This document shows positions 52,060-60,336 of a stretch of DNA of 64,000 nucleotides, in pieces. The notes beneath the pieces are model-generated. The model saw only the letters and a list, made by a program, of their open reading frames with translations. It did not search any database and had not been told where the DNA came from. Every line of letters starts with the position of its first letter. Position 1 is the stretch's first letter. The translations under genes and the position numbers were made by a program. Source of the DNA: Syntrophobacterales bacterium (GTDB taxonomy: Bacteria > Desulfobacterota > Desulfobaccia > Desulfobaccales > 0-14-0-80-60-11); the NCBI GenBank assembly GCA_020060385.1, contig JAGVAH010000028.1, forward strand, positions 1 through 64,000. The letters are read 5' to 3'.

Positions 52060-52076
52060 AGGAGACGGGGGGCCCA

Positions 52077-52268
52077 GTGAGCACCATCCGTTTCCTGGCC
52101 CAGGAACTCTACCGTCTGACCCGGCGGGTGGAGGAATTGGAAAACGCGCTTAAAGGCGCCCCCTTTGCGGATCGGGCCCGCCTGGAAGCCGAGCTGCGTC
52201 AGACCCGCCAGGAACTGGAACACTACCGCCAGCTCCTGGCAGCCAAGAAAGAGAAACCAGCAGTTTAA
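52077..52268 (+). CDS. Small coiled-coil protein
   Basis: This 63-residue, entirely helical, charged protein reads RFLAQELYRLTRRVEELENALKGAP and then RLEAELRQTRQELEHYRQLLAAKKE. It starts at GTG 52077, with GAAGGAG at some distance, 17 bases after the kinase stop. It is probably co-transcribed and may bind the kinase or dimerise; the family is unrecognised. Confidence 0.65.
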   Translation: MSTIRFLAQELYRLTRRVEELENALKGAPFADRARLEAELRQTRQELEHYRQLLAAKKEKPAV

Positions 52269-52373
52269 TATTGGTTTTCCGTGTTCAATTACCAAAGATA
52301 ATGCAAATGGAGAGTTGTGCCGATCACCATAAGTGAATCAAAATCACCATGTTGCTTATTGATGACCTGAACT

Positions 52374-53669
52374 ATGTTGTCCAAAGTGGCGCATGTCCTC
52401 GGGCTTACGGTGAACACTTGGCTGTGGTTGTTAATCATCTGGTTGTCCCCCTGTATTGCCGTTTCCCCTGCCAAACCCAAGAACTTCACTTTTAATGGCA
52501 GTATCAGCCGGGAAGTGCTGGAGAACTATCTGTCCCGGTCCATCACTTTTTATGATCTGCTGGAAGGCTCGGGCAATTTTGACGACCACCTGAGAATGAT
52601 CCGCAATATTGGCGCCAAATTTATCGGCTTGACCCTGTTCATCTGGGGGGAGGAACTCAAACTGGAGGAGTCCCTGGCCAGGGCGGCCACTTCGGTGCCG
52701 CGGGTCCATCAGGTGGACCCTGAGATCATCATGCAGGCCGGAATCTTCGAAATTGTCACCGTGCAAGTGAATCAGATTCCCATGCCGGCCTGGCTCTTCG
52801 AGGAGTTCGGCTTGGTTCCCCAAAACCGCAACTTCCGCTACCAGGACATGCTTTATACTGACACCCTGGTGGATTATCACCGGCCCGATTATTGGGGGCC
52901 CGGGGCTTCGGTGCCCGACATGAGCCGCTTGGAGACGCGCATGTGGTTTGTCTATCTGGCCCGGCGCTATATCGATGCGGGTTATGAGGCCATCCATTTC
53001 GGCCAGGTGCACATCATGGACGATAATGATCCGGGATACCTCCATTGGCTGGATATGCTGAGACATGTACGCAACTATGCCGCCAAGCAGGCGCGGCGCC
53101 ACTTCGTCCTCTGTGACGCCCATATTTACACCGCGGTAACCGATGATGGCAGACTATTATTCGACTTCCATTCTTATCCCCTGCGTATCGAAGAGGTAAC
53201 GGCGTCACCGGAGCAGGGCATCCTCCAAATGGGGTATCTGGACAGTATTTACGGCAACAGCGCCGGCGGCGTCACGCCTAGTGGCTGGACCTGCGAACAC
53301 CTGCCCTATGTGGTGGCCTTTGATAATTGGGGCGCCAGCGGCCAGGAAGGGCAGAATATCGGCGGCTGCTGGATCTGGGGATATGATGAAATCTGCTGGT
53401 TTGCCAATCAGGAGGAAGCCTACCGCAACTATTGGCTGGAATATGCCTGGCACTGGGTGCGGCAACACGATCCCAATGGTTTTCTGCAAATGCCGGCCAG
53501 CAAATGCCTGGCCGCTCCCCCCAACGCATTTGCCTGGTACTATGCGCACACCGCCAGTCCGGCCACGCCCCAAGGTTTTAACCAGGAAGAAACCATCAAA
53601 TCCATTTGGCTCTCAGACCAGCCCCCGGTGGGGATTACTCCGGCTTTGAACCTGCTCTTGGGTAACTAG
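52374..53669 (+). CDS. Secreted glycosidase-like protein, family unknown
   Basis: This is a 431-residue protein with an N-terminal hydrophobic segment (NTWLWLLIIWLSPCIAV) likely to be a signal peptide. The body has the features of a TIM-barrel glycosidase-like fold: repeated aromatic acidic segments (FIGLTLFIWGEE, EAIHFGQVHIMDDNDPGYLHWLDMLRHVRNYAAK, FVLCDAHIYTAV, YVVAFDNWGASGQEG, GGCWIWGYDEICWF). No catalytic pair can be named with confidence. It has weak translation signals. It may work outside the cell on polysaccharide, as may the secreted protein at 31363; neither has a sugar-transport neighbour. Confidence 0.55.
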   Translation: MLSKVAHVLGLTVNTWLWLLIIWLSPCIAVSPAKPKNFTFNGSISREVLENYLSRSITFYDLLEGSGNFDDHLRMIRNIGAKFIGLTLFIWGEELKLEESLARAATSVPRVHQVDPEIIMQAGIFEIVTVQVNQIPMPAWLFEEFGLVPQNRNFRYQDMLYTDTLVDYHRPDYWGPGASVPDMSRLETRMWFVYLARRYIDAGYEAIHFGQVHIMDDNDPGYLHWLDMLRHVRNYAAKQARRHFVLCDAHIYTAVTDDGRLLFDFHSYPLRIEEVTASPEQGILQMGYLDSIYGNSAGGVTPSGWTCEHLPYVVAFDNWGASGQEGQNIGGCWIWGYDEICWFANQEEAYRNYWLEYAWHWVRQHDPNGFLQMPASKCLAAPPNAFAWYYAHTASPATPQGFNQEETIKSIWLSDQPPVGITPALNLLLGN

Positions 53670-53711
53670 CGGGGCGGCCAGCCTCCAGCAATCATCTAAA
53701 TTCTTAAGCGT

Positions 53712-54470
53712 TTAGACGTACTTGTCCACCAAATCGTCATCCACCGGGGGAGGCGAGTGGCCCTCCTCTTTCTCCATTTCTTCCCGCCAATAATTATTGG
53801 CCATCTGGATAAGGGTCTCCTGGGGGGCCAGGTCCCGGGTCAGGGCGTGCATGGTATCCGGGCTTATCTTTCCCTGGCGCACCAGCTCTGCGCCGGCTTG
53901 GACCACCGCAGCCAGCACTTTTTCCACCTGGGGCTGTAATTCAGGGATGGTTAGAAACTCGGAAGAATGGCGGTAGATCTCGGCCACCAGGTTGGTGCCG
54001 AAGAGCATGCGCATATTCAGGGACAGGGCCTGGAAGTTGTAATTCTCCGGAAAGGCGCACACACTAAGGGCCACGATTTGGGGCGGACGGGCCACCCGGA
54101 AGGGATGGCCGGTGCGCCCCCCATTATGAGTGGAGGAGGGCTCCAACATGGGTGAGGTGCGCTCCAGAAAAGACTTCATGCGGGCGTTCATGTTGAAGTG
54201 ATATAGGGGGGAGGCCAGCACCGCCAAGTCGGCCTCCAGGAAGTGGGTGAGCAATTCCCCGGTCATGTCGTCCTGCTGCAGGCACTGGCCTTTATTATGA
54301 AGCCAGCAAGCGAAGCACCCCAGGCAATACTTGATCCGGTACTCTCGCAGATAAAGGGTCTCCGTGGCTGCCCCCGCCTGCCTGGCTCCTGCCAGGAACT
54401 TTTGCAGGAGGAGCTCGGTCTTACTGGTCTGGTTATCCCGGGGACTGCTGTTGAAAGCCACGATATTCAT
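53712..54470 (-). CDS. NADPH-dependent FMN reductase / iron-sulfur flavoprotein-like
   Basis: This is a 252-residue flavodoxin-fold protein. The FMN phosphate loop is IVAFNSSPRDNQTSKTELLL; a Cys group, IKYCLGCFACWLHNKGQCLQQDDM, is typical of iron-sulfur flavoproteins and related reductases; ASPLYHFNMNARMKSFLERT is the second flavin-binding loop. The C-terminal extension of about 70 residues is helical and acidic. The start has AGGAG. It likely transfers electrons to small acceptors; the donor and acceptor are unknown. Confidence 0.85.
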   Translation of the reverse strand: MNIVAFNSSPRDNQTSKTELLLQKFLAGARQAGAATETLYLREYRIKYCLGCFACWLHNKGQCLQQDDMTGELLTHFLEADLAVLASPLYHFNMNARMKSFLERTSPMLEPSSTHNGGRTGHPFRVARPPQIVALSVCAFPENYNFQALSLNMRMLFGTNLVAEIYRHSSEFLTIPELQPQVEKVLAAVVQAGAELVRQGKISPDTMHALTRDLAPQETLIQMANNYWREEMEKEEGHSPPPVDDDLVDKYV

Positions 54471-54522
54471 AGGGACTCCTGTTTAAATTAGCAAGGGAGG
54501 TTAACGGGAAGTCAGGGTTAAA

Positions 54523-54592
54523 AATGGGGGAAAAAGGGAAAAAGGGGAAAGGGGAAAAAGGAAAAGACGAACCCTTTTCCCCTCTTCGTCCC
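54523..54592. repeat. Purine-run/pyrimidine-run repeat, copy 2
   Basis: GGGGAAAAAGGGAAAAAGGGG-type runs ending in CCCTTTTCCCCTC, similar in content and order to 34165-34250. It lies between the flavoprotein and larB starts and ends. Confidence 0.5.
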
Positions 54593-54605
54593 ATGGTCAA
54601 GCGTC

Positions 54606-55358
54606 TCAGTCTTTCCTATTAATTAGCGCGGCTAAGCACCCGGCCCCAAAGCCGTTGTCGATGTTCACCACCGCTACGCCGGTGGCGCAGGAATTGAGCA
54701 TGGTGAGCAACGCGGCCACCCCCCCGAAGGAGGCGCCGTAGCCTACGCTGGTGGGCACCGCGATCACCGGCCGGTCCACCAGCCCCCCCACCACGCTGGG
54801 AAGGGCTCCGTCCATGCCCGCCACCACAATGAGGCAGGTGGCCTGGCTCAACAGTTCATGGTGGGCCAGCAAGCGGTGCAATCCGGCCACGCCCACGTCG
54901 TAGAGGGCTTCCACCCGGTGCCCCATGATTTGGGCGGTGAGGAGGGCCTCTTCCGCCACCGGGATATCGGAGGTGCCCGCGGACATGACCACGATCACTC
55001 CCCGGCCCTGGTCCATAATCTCCCCCTGGATGATGGTCAGCACCTGGGAATCGGGGTGGTAGCGCGCCTGCGGGAACTCCGGGAGCAGGACTTCGGCCTT
55101 CTCCGGGGCCAGGCGGGTCACTAAGATATTGGTGGTTCTGGGCTGCAAGGCGGTGAGAATGCCCCGGATTTGGGCCACGCTTTTGCCCGCGGCAAAGATC
55201 ACTTCCGGGAAGCCCTGGCGCAACTGGCGGTGGTGGTCCACCCGGGCAAAACCCAGGTTTTCAAAGGGCAGGGTGCGCAGGCGGTCCAAGGCCCCGGCCA
55301 CCGTCAGATTGCCGTCCCGCACCTCTGCCAACAACTGCTCCAGGACCTTGATATCCAT
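54606..55358 (-). CDS. larB: LarB, pyridinium-3,5-biscarboxylic acid mononucleotide synthase
   Basis: This protein of about 250 residues is PurE-related and matches LarB, the first enzyme of nickel-pincer nucleotide cofactor synthesis. LarB carboxylates and hydrolyses nicotinic acid adenine dinucleotide. Signatures are ENLGFARVDHHRQLRQGFPEVIFAAGKS, VIVVMSAGTSDIPVAEEALLTA, YDVGVAGLHRLL, VVAGMDGALPSVVGGLVDRPVIAVPTSVGYGASFGGVAALLTMLNSCA. The start is placed at ATG 55358 after AAGGA; a GTG at 55376 is the alternative. larC, larE and larA are not in the window, so the rest of the pathway must be elsewhere if functional. Confidence 0.93.
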   Translation of the reverse strand: MDIKVLEQLLAEVRDGNLTVAGALDRLRTLPFENLGFARVDHHRQLRQGFPEVIFAAGKSVAQIRGILTALQPRTTNILVTRLAPEKAEVLLPEFPQARYHPDSQVLTIIQGEIMDQGRGVIVVMSAGTSDIPVAEEALLTAQIMGHRVEALYDVGVAGLHRLLAHHELLSQATCLIVVAGMDGALPSVVGGLVDRPVIAVPTSVGYGASFGGVAALLTMLNSCATGVAVVNIDNGFGAGCLAALINRKD

Positions 55359-55430
55359 GGGGGCATCCTTTTTCACAGGGGATTGAAGATAATCCGGATC
55401 AATACCAGGCGCGCCCGGCGCACCAAGATC

Positions 55431-56564
55431 TTATTCCTCGGCTAATTTCCCTTCCCGGCTGACGCGGTATGCGCGGCCGCCCCAGGTGACCCGGTCGCCT
55501 AGAAAGCTCAACAACCAGATAATACCGGATAAGAAATCTTTCAAGGGAAGCAGGAGAAAAAAATACCAGGGGAGACTTCCCTTAAGGGCCCGGCGCTCGG
55601 AAAAATAGGCCAGCGTTCCCCGGATCGCCAGGGTGGCCCCCAGCAGGCCCAGGGCCCAGGGGGCCAACCCGGAGGCCAGGAAGAGGACGGCGCCGAATAG
55701 CAGGGCGTGGGTGGTGCCGTAGGCCAGGTAGCCCCCGGGGCGGCAGACCCGGTAAGTCCTGGACCAGCGCAGTTGATGGGCCAGGTATTCTTTGAAGTGC
55801 ATCCGGGGGGTCCAGGTCTCCACCACATAGGGCAGGAGCCCCACCTTGAACCCTGCCTGGGCCACCCCCCAGCCCAGCTGGTAGTCATCGGCCAGAAAGT
55901 CGGCCAGGGCCGCAAATCCCCCGCTGGCGGCCAACGCCTGCCGGGAAAGCCCCATGGTGGCCCCCAGTGCGAACCGGATGCCTTCCACATAAAAGGCCGT
56001 GGCCACGGAAGGGATGAAATCCCCGCTGATGGTCAGGGCCTCCAGACCCGCACCCAGGGTGACCACCGGTCCGGCCCGGTAGATACAGGAGACCAGGCCC
56101 ATCTCGGGTTCCTGGAGCACGGTCGCGATCCGGGAAAGAAAATCCGGCCCCACCTTCACATCCGCGTCGGCGATCACCAGGAGGTCGTAGCGGGCGTGGG
56201 ACTCCAACTGCCGCAAGGCGCTCACTTTGGGGTTCAAGCCCAGGTTTTCCGGACAGATGACGATCTCCAGCCCCGGCCGGGGAAAGGAGCGCTGCAATTC
56301 CTGGAGCAGGGGTAGAAGGGGATCATCGGCTTTTTTCACCCCGCAGATCACCTGGTAAGGATGATAGTCCTGGGAGAGAAAGCTTTCCAGGCATTCCCGG
56401 GTGGTTTCGTCCAAACCCTTTAGGGGTTTAAATACGGTAATGCCGGGTAGGGGCGGGGCGGGGCGGGGGGCAAGGGGCTGGCTGCAAAAGCGCCACAAGC
56501 AGCACAAAGCCAGGACCTGGTACCCCAGGGCGGCCAAAAGCAGAAAAAAGAACAGATAAGTCAC
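55431..56564 (-). CDS. hpnI: Family 21 membrane glycosyltransferase, HpnI-like
   Basis: This is a 377-residue membrane glycosyltransferase with an N-terminal helix (YLFFFLLLAALGYQVLALCCLW) and several C-terminal helices. The GT-A domain has ITVFKPLKGLDETTRECLESFLSQDYHPYQVICGVKKADDP, DADV, the FLADDYQLGWGVAQAG segment and QLRWSR, the family 21 catalytic set. Bacterial members include HpnI of hopanoid side-chain synthesis, which adds N-acetylglucosamine to bacteriohopanetetrol; ceramide glucosyltransferases are the relatives. No other hpn gene is adjacent, so the symbol is tentative. The start is GTG 56564 with AGGT upstream. Confidence 0.75.
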   Translation of the reverse strand: MTYLFFFLLLAALGYQVLALCCLWRFCSQPLAPRPAPPLPGITVFKPLKGLDETTRECLESFLSQDYHPYQVICGVKKADDPLLPLLQELQRSFPRPGLEIVICPENLGLNPKVSALRQLESHARYDLLVIADADVKVGPDFLSRIATVLQEPEMGLVSCIYRAGPVVTLGAGLEALTISGDFIPSVATAFYVEGIRFALGATMGLSRQALAASGGFAALADFLADDYQLGWGVAQAGFKVGLLPYVVETWTPRMHFKEYLAHQLRWSRTYRVCRPGGYLAYGTTHALLFGAVLFLASGLAPWALGLLGATLAIRGTLAYFSERRALKGSLPWYFFLLLPLKDFLSGIIWLLSFLGDRVTWGGRAYRVSREGKLAEE

Positions 56565-56698
56565 CGGATTACCTAAAAAAGATTTTACTTTATCATATCA
56601 TCTCCCGATAAAAATAGTAGCTAATACAGGGATTAAATCCCGGGAAAGAGCCGCGGCTGCCTCAGTTGGGCCCCAGCCTCTTTCAGGGGAGGCTCATA

Positions 56699-57409
56699 AT
56701 GTTGCAGGCGGTTCTCTTTGACCTCTACGGCACCTTGGTGGACATCTTGACGGATGAATGGGATTTGTCCACCTACCGCATCCTCAGCCGGTTCCTGAGC
56801 TATTTCGAGATCTACATCGATCCTGAAGAGTTGGCCGCCAAGTATCAGCAGAAGACCGCAGAGAAAATGATGGCCTATGAGGAAGGTCCCTACGGGGAGA
56901 TCGACGTCTTCCAGGTCTTCGAGGAATTTCTCCAGGAAGGATGGCACAAGCAGCCGGAGCGGTCCATGGTGGTTTGGCTGGCCCGCCTCTTCCGCTCCCT
57001 CACCCGGCGTCGCTTCGGTCTCTTCGAAGACACCTTCCCGGTTTTGGAGGAGCTGGAGGGGGAATACCAATTGGGGATTGTCTCCGACGCCCAGTGGGTG
57101 TTCAGCGAACCGGAAATACGGATGCTGGGGTTAGCCAAATTTTTCGACCCCATTGTTCTCTCCTCCCGCTATTTTGTCCGCAAACCCGATCCCCAAATCT
57201 ATGCACACGCCCTCAAGGCCATGCGCATTAAACCCGCGGAGGCCTTGTATGTGGGTAACGATCCGGAAACAGATGTGCTCGGTCCCCAGACCATTGGCAT
57301 GCCGGTGATCCTCATCGACCGTGGGGATTGCCTCCGTAACTCGCCGGTGCCCCGCATCCGGGACTTGAGGGAACTGCCGGGAATTATAAAGAAAATATTC
57401 CATGCTTGA
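56699..57409 (+). CDS. HAD-superfamily hydrolase (DxYGT type)
   Basis: This is a 236-residue HAD protein starting at ATG 56699 (GGGGAGG upstream). Motif I is VLFDLYGTLVDI: the nucleophile Asp is present but the usual second Asp is Tyr, as in haloacid dehalogenase-type members. Motif II is LGIVSDAQW, motif III Lys is in FVRKPDPQIY, and motif IV is YVGNDPETDVLGPQTIGM. The alpha-helical cap lies between residues 15 and 115. The substrate cannot be predicted; phosphatase and dehalogenase roles remain open. Confidence 0.9.
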   Translation: MLQAVLFDLYGTLVDILTDEWDLSTYRILSRFLSYFEIYIDPEELAAKYQQKTAEKMMAYEEGPYGEIDVFQVFEEFLQEGWHKQPERSMVVWLARLFRSLTRRRFGLFEDTFPVLEELEGEYQLGIVSDAQWVFSEPEIRMLGLAKFFDPIVLSSRYFVRKPDPQIYAHALKAMRIKPAEALYVGNDPETDVLGPQTIGMPVILIDRGDCLRNSPVPRIRDLRELPGIIKKIFHA

Positions 57410-57624
57410 GTTCCCTGCTGAAGGGAGCAGTGGGCACCAGGCACTGCGCGGTTTCCGAGAAGGGCCCTGATGGAGCTTCCGCCTCCTGGATAAATGGCCA
57501 TTCTTGCCCTTGCTGCCGGGGCTATTCCCCAGGGGCTGCGGCCCTGGATTTTTCTGCCATTCCCCCCCTTTATTTCCGCCGGAAGATGCTTAGGATATGA
57601 GGAATTAAGGACAAAGGAGGGGCT
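57410..57624 (+). other. Intergenic region, no feature recognised
   Basis: This is a 215-base gap between the HAD and thioredoxin-like genes. A weak TCCCT/AGGGA pair follows the HAD stop. The 64-residue open frame here lacks translation signals and family resemblance. Confidence 0.4.
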
Positions 57625-57966
57625 ATGACGGCGACTATACAATGGCGTGGAAATTGGGAAGAGGCGGCGGCTGAGGCCAAGAAGGCCAATCTGCCCTTGT
57701 TGTTGGAGCTTTATTTGGAAGGCTGCCCCCACTGCCAGCGGCTGGACCGGGAAACCCATGGGGATGCGGCCGTGGCTATGGCCCTCAATGCCCGCTTCAT
57801 TCCCGTGCGCCTGGAAGGTCGCAGCCACATGGAACTGGTGCAAAAACTGGGAGTCCGGGGCGCGCCCACTACCCTCATCTTTACCCCGGAGGGCAAGGAA
57901 CTGCGGCGTTTTGCCGGCTTTTTGCCCCCCCAGGAATATCTCCAGGAAATAGAAAAAGCCCCTTGA
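57625..57966 (+). CDS. Thioredoxin-like protein with CPHC motif
   Basis: This is a 113-residue cytoplasmic thioredoxin-fold protein. WRGNWEEAAAEAKKANLPLLLELYLEGCPHCQRLDRETHGD holds the redox pair CPHC after a strand, followed by FIPVRLEGRSHMELVQKLGVRGAPTTLIFTPEGKELRRFAGFLPPQEYL with the cis-Pro. It resembles the thioredoxin_7/DsbD-gamma type. There is no signal peptide, so it acts in the cytoplasm. It is preceded by AAAGGAGGGG. Confidence 0.92.
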   Translation: MTATIQWRGNWEEAAAEAKKANLPLLLELYLEGCPHCQRLDRETHGDAAVAMALNARFIPVRLEGRSHMELVQKLGVRGAPTTLIFTPEGKELRRFAGFLPPQEYLQEIEKAP

Positions 57967-58104
57967 AGGGAGCCTCTCCATCCCGCTCTTTTCTCTTTCC
58001 GGGGCCATTTCTGGTTTGCTAATCCCGGCGATTTTGCATAAGATTAAGACGTCGGCCTGCAGGGCTTCCGGAGCCCCGGCTTAAATCCAGAAACAGGGTA
58101 TTGC

Positions 58105-59100
58105 ATGAGATTGAGCCTGAAGCCACAGCTTTGGGCCTGGGCTTTGGCCCTTCTGGTTTTGGCTTCGCCCCTGGCGGCCAAGACGGAAGAAGGCCTGGAC
58201 CTCACGGCCCGTTCCTTCGTGATCATGGACGCCAATACCGGCGATATTCTGCTGTCCTATAACCCCCAGCTCTTTTGGCCCCCTGCCAGCACCCTCAAGG
58301 TGATGACCGCCATGTATGTGGTGGAACACCTGAAAATGGATGATAAGGTCACGGTGAGCCCCCACGCGGCTGCGGCCCCCCCCTCCAAGATCGGCATCAA
58401 ACCCGGGGAAGTCTACACCGTGAAAGAGCTGCTCTATGCCTTGCTGCTCAATTCCGCCAATGACGCGGCCCGGGCCCTGGCCGAGCGGGTGAGCGGCAGC
58501 GAGGAGGCCTTTGCCCGGGATCTTACCCGGCAGGTGCGGCAGTGGGGAGCCTATCGCACCACCCTGGCCACCGCCAACGGCTTGCCCGCGGACAACCAGT
58601 ACTCCACGGCCCAGGACCTGGCTTTGATGCTGAAAAAGGCCATGGAGAACCCGGAATTGGCGAAGATCATGGCTACCAAGTATTACCACATCCAGGGTGA
58701 GCGGGAGCTGCGCAATCACAACCGTTTCTTGTTTACCACCCCCCTGGCGGTGGGGGGTAAGACCGGCTTTACCCGGGCCTCCAGGCACACCTACGTGGGC
58801 ATGTTTCGCAAGGATGACCGGGCCATCATCATCTCCCTGATGGGGAGCAAGCAGAAATGGGCGGATTTGCGCCCTCTGATTGAGAAGGGCTTTGAGTTGG
58901 AGGGCGCTCCCATCGCCAAGCTGCCCCCTCAGGAGGAAAAACTCCGGTTCCCCAAGAGACATACCGGTAAATATGCGGCGACCAGCGGCAAATCCAAACT
59001 GCGGCGGGCCCCCAAGGTGGCCATGGGTTCCGCCACCGCCTTGCCCGGAAAAAAAAGAAGCCGCCTCAATAAAAAGAAATCCAAAGGCCACGAGCATTAA
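58105..59100 (+). CDS. D-alanyl-D-alanine carboxypeptidase (PBP5/DacA family)
   Basis: This is a 331-residue serine carboxypeptidase trimming peptidoglycan side chains. A signal peptide (LWAWALALLVLASPLAAK) is followed by the S11 catalytic set: Ser-x-x-Lys in PPASTLKVMTAMYV, Ser-x-Asn in LLNSANDAARALAE, and Lys-Thr-Gly in VGGKTGFTRAS. The C-terminus lacks the usual PBP5 beta domain and amphipathic anchor, ending instead in a very basic tail (KKRSRLNKKKSKGHEH), so it may bind the wall or membrane electrostatically. Confidence 0.94.
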   Translation: MRLSLKPQLWAWALALLVLASPLAAKTEEGLDLTARSFVIMDANTGDILLSYNPQLFWPPASTLKVMTAMYVVEHLKMDDKVTVSPHAAAAPPSKIGIKPGEVYTVKELLYALLLNSANDAARALAERVSGSEEAFARDLTRQVRQWGAYRTTLATANGLPADNQYSTAQDLALMLKKAMENPELAKIMATKYYHIQGERELRNHNRFLFTTPLAVGGKTGFTRASRHTYVGMFRKDDRAIIISLMGSKQKWADLRPLIEKGFELEGAPIAKLPPQEEKLRFPKRHTGKYAATSGKSKLRRAPKVAMGSATALPGKKRSRLNKKKSKGHEH

Positions 59101-59114
59101 CTTTTCCGGTTAGA

Positions 59115-59381
59115 GTGCCCCTGTTAATGAAGGGTCTATTCAATAAAATAAAGAACTTGCCTACCCGCCGACGTTTTGTGGTCTCCACCATTCGCAAAGG
59201 CGACAACGCCTTTGAGACCGCGGTTTTTGAGGCCAATTTTTTCTATCTGCCCCGGAGCTGGTCCCGGCCGGTACTGGTGGTGCCTGCCACTACGAAGGAT
59301 GAGGCTTGGGAGACCCATTACCTGCTGACGGACAGGCTGACCAAGGAATATCCCCTCCGTATTTTTCAGGAATATTCTTGA
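59115..59381 (+). CDS. Small hypothetical protein
   Basis: This 88-residue protein begins KGLFNKIKNLPTRRRFVVSTIRKGDNAFETAVFEANFFYLP and continues with a TTKDEAWETHYLLTDRLTKEYPLRIFQEYS end. It is basic at the N-terminus and soluble. Neither the GTG at 59115 nor the ATG at 59127 has a good ribosome-binding site. It lies 14 bases after the carboxypeptidase stop and may be co-transcribed. No family is recognised. Confidence 0.5.
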   Translation: MPLLMKGLFNKIKNLPTRRRFVVSTIRKGDNAFETAVFEANFFYLPRSWSRPVLVVPATTKDEAWETHYLLTDRLTKEYPLRIFQEYS

Positions 59382-59526
59382 TTTTTTTCTTGGGGGAAGA
59401 GGTTCTCTATCCACCTCTGTGAGGCCTCCCATGCCCACCAGTTGCGGCTTTTACGAGAAACGCGCCAGATTAAAGATTTAAGAAAGGAATACCGATATAA
59501 GATCAAAATAGCTTGGTTTTTTACTA

Positions 59527-59620
59527 GGCATCGAAAGGGCAAACTACTCCGAAAGGGTAGGACGCAAAGTCTCCGACCTACAGCCCCCGGGCCATGGTAG
59601 CGGGATTGCCGAAATGCAGA
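59527..59620 (+). ncRNA. Cyclic di-GMP-I riboswitch (GEMM-I)
   Basis: The segment follows the GEMM-I aptamer in order. It has AGGGCAAAC, a hairpin with a GAAA tetraloop (CTACTCCGAAAGGGTAG), then GACGCAAAGTCTCCGACCTA, a second hairpin, and the TAGCGGGATTGCCGAA closing segment. The tetraloop, the GACGCAAAG joint and the GCGGG...CCGA strand match the known ligand-binding core. A terminator hairpin follows 17 bases later, ahead of tadE/tadG-like genes, so c-di-GMP level should set their transcription. Whether ligand turns the genes on or off cannot be read safely. Confidence 0.93.
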
Positions 59621-59636
59621 GGCGATCTATGTTGCT

Positions 59637-59670
59637 AGGGGCTCGACTTTGGTCGGCCCCTTTCATTTTT
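59637..59670 (+). terminator. Riboswitch-linked intrinsic terminator
   Basis: AGGGGC-T-CGAC (59637-59647) pairs with GTCG-GCCCCT (59652-59661) over a TTTG loop, followed by TTCATTTTT. Placed directly after the c-di-GMP aptamer, it is the likely expression platform. Confidence 0.82.
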
Positions 59671-59772
59671 CTCGGATATGGCGCCACTTGGGATAACAAA
59701 GCATAGACTCCCCGGCAGCAGGGCGGATGCCCTCCCGGGAAGTTTATCTCCTGCAGGCGGATGAGGCTGATC

Positions 59773-60273
59773 ATGCCGGTTAAGAAGAGGTCATTGAAAC
59801 CAAGGCGGGAACGGGGCAGCGTCGTCATGGAGATGGCTCTTACCTTGCCCGTCTTGCTGATGATGGTGGCCGGAACCATCGATATCGGCCTCCTTTTTTG
59901 GGAAAAGGAGGTCCTCACCAACGCCTCCCGGGAGGGCGCCCGGGCAGGGGCCAGGGCCACGATTAGCGGCAAGCCGGAACAAACGACGGTGGAAGGGGTC
60001 AGGTCCATAGTCCAGGCTTACCTGGATAATTACAACTTGCGGGATGATTCAGGCGCCCCCATCACCTTGGTGAATGGCACGAATTTTACCTATGAATGGG
60101 ACTTTGGCCATAATCCTCCCATATTGTCGGTGGAACTCAAGAATATACCGGTAAAGATGCTGATGCTCCCCAATATCGACCGGCTGTTTGGGGGGACATT
60201 CAGTAATGTCGTTTATTTAAACGCCAAGACCACCATGGCGCCGCAGTGGTTAAGCACTTATCCCCCGTCTTAA
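59773..60273 (+). CDS. TadE-like pilus assembly protein
   Basis: This protein of about 166 residues starts at ATG 59773 with GAGG at 6-base spacing (ATG 59761 is the alternative). A basic leader (KKRSLKPRRERG) precedes SVVMEMALTLPVLLMMVAGTIDIGLLFWEKEVLTNASREGARAGARA, the TadE domain: Glu at the fifth position of the pseudopilin-like helix and the NASREGAR signature. The rest is periplasmic. Tad pseudopilins help assemble Flp-type adhesive pili. No Tad ATPase, secretin or flp gene is in the window. Confidence 0.88.
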   Translation: MPVKKRSLKPRRERGSVVMEMALTLPVLLMMVAGTIDIGLLFWEKEVLTNASREGARAGARATISGKPEQTTVEGVRSIVQAYLDNYNLRDDSGAPITLVNGTNFTYEWDFGHNPPILSVELKNIPVKMLMLPNIDRLFGGTFSNVVYLNAKTTMAPQWLSTYPPS

Positions 60274-60336
60274 GGTTTATGCATTTCCCCCATTACTGGC
60301 CCAAGCCTGGGGGCAGAAAAAAAGGAGGACATGTTG

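Noticed and set aside
59382-59526. Possible tRNA or other RNA before the riboswitch
   Set aside because: No cloverleaf or T-loop signature found; it is AT-rich promoter-like sequence.
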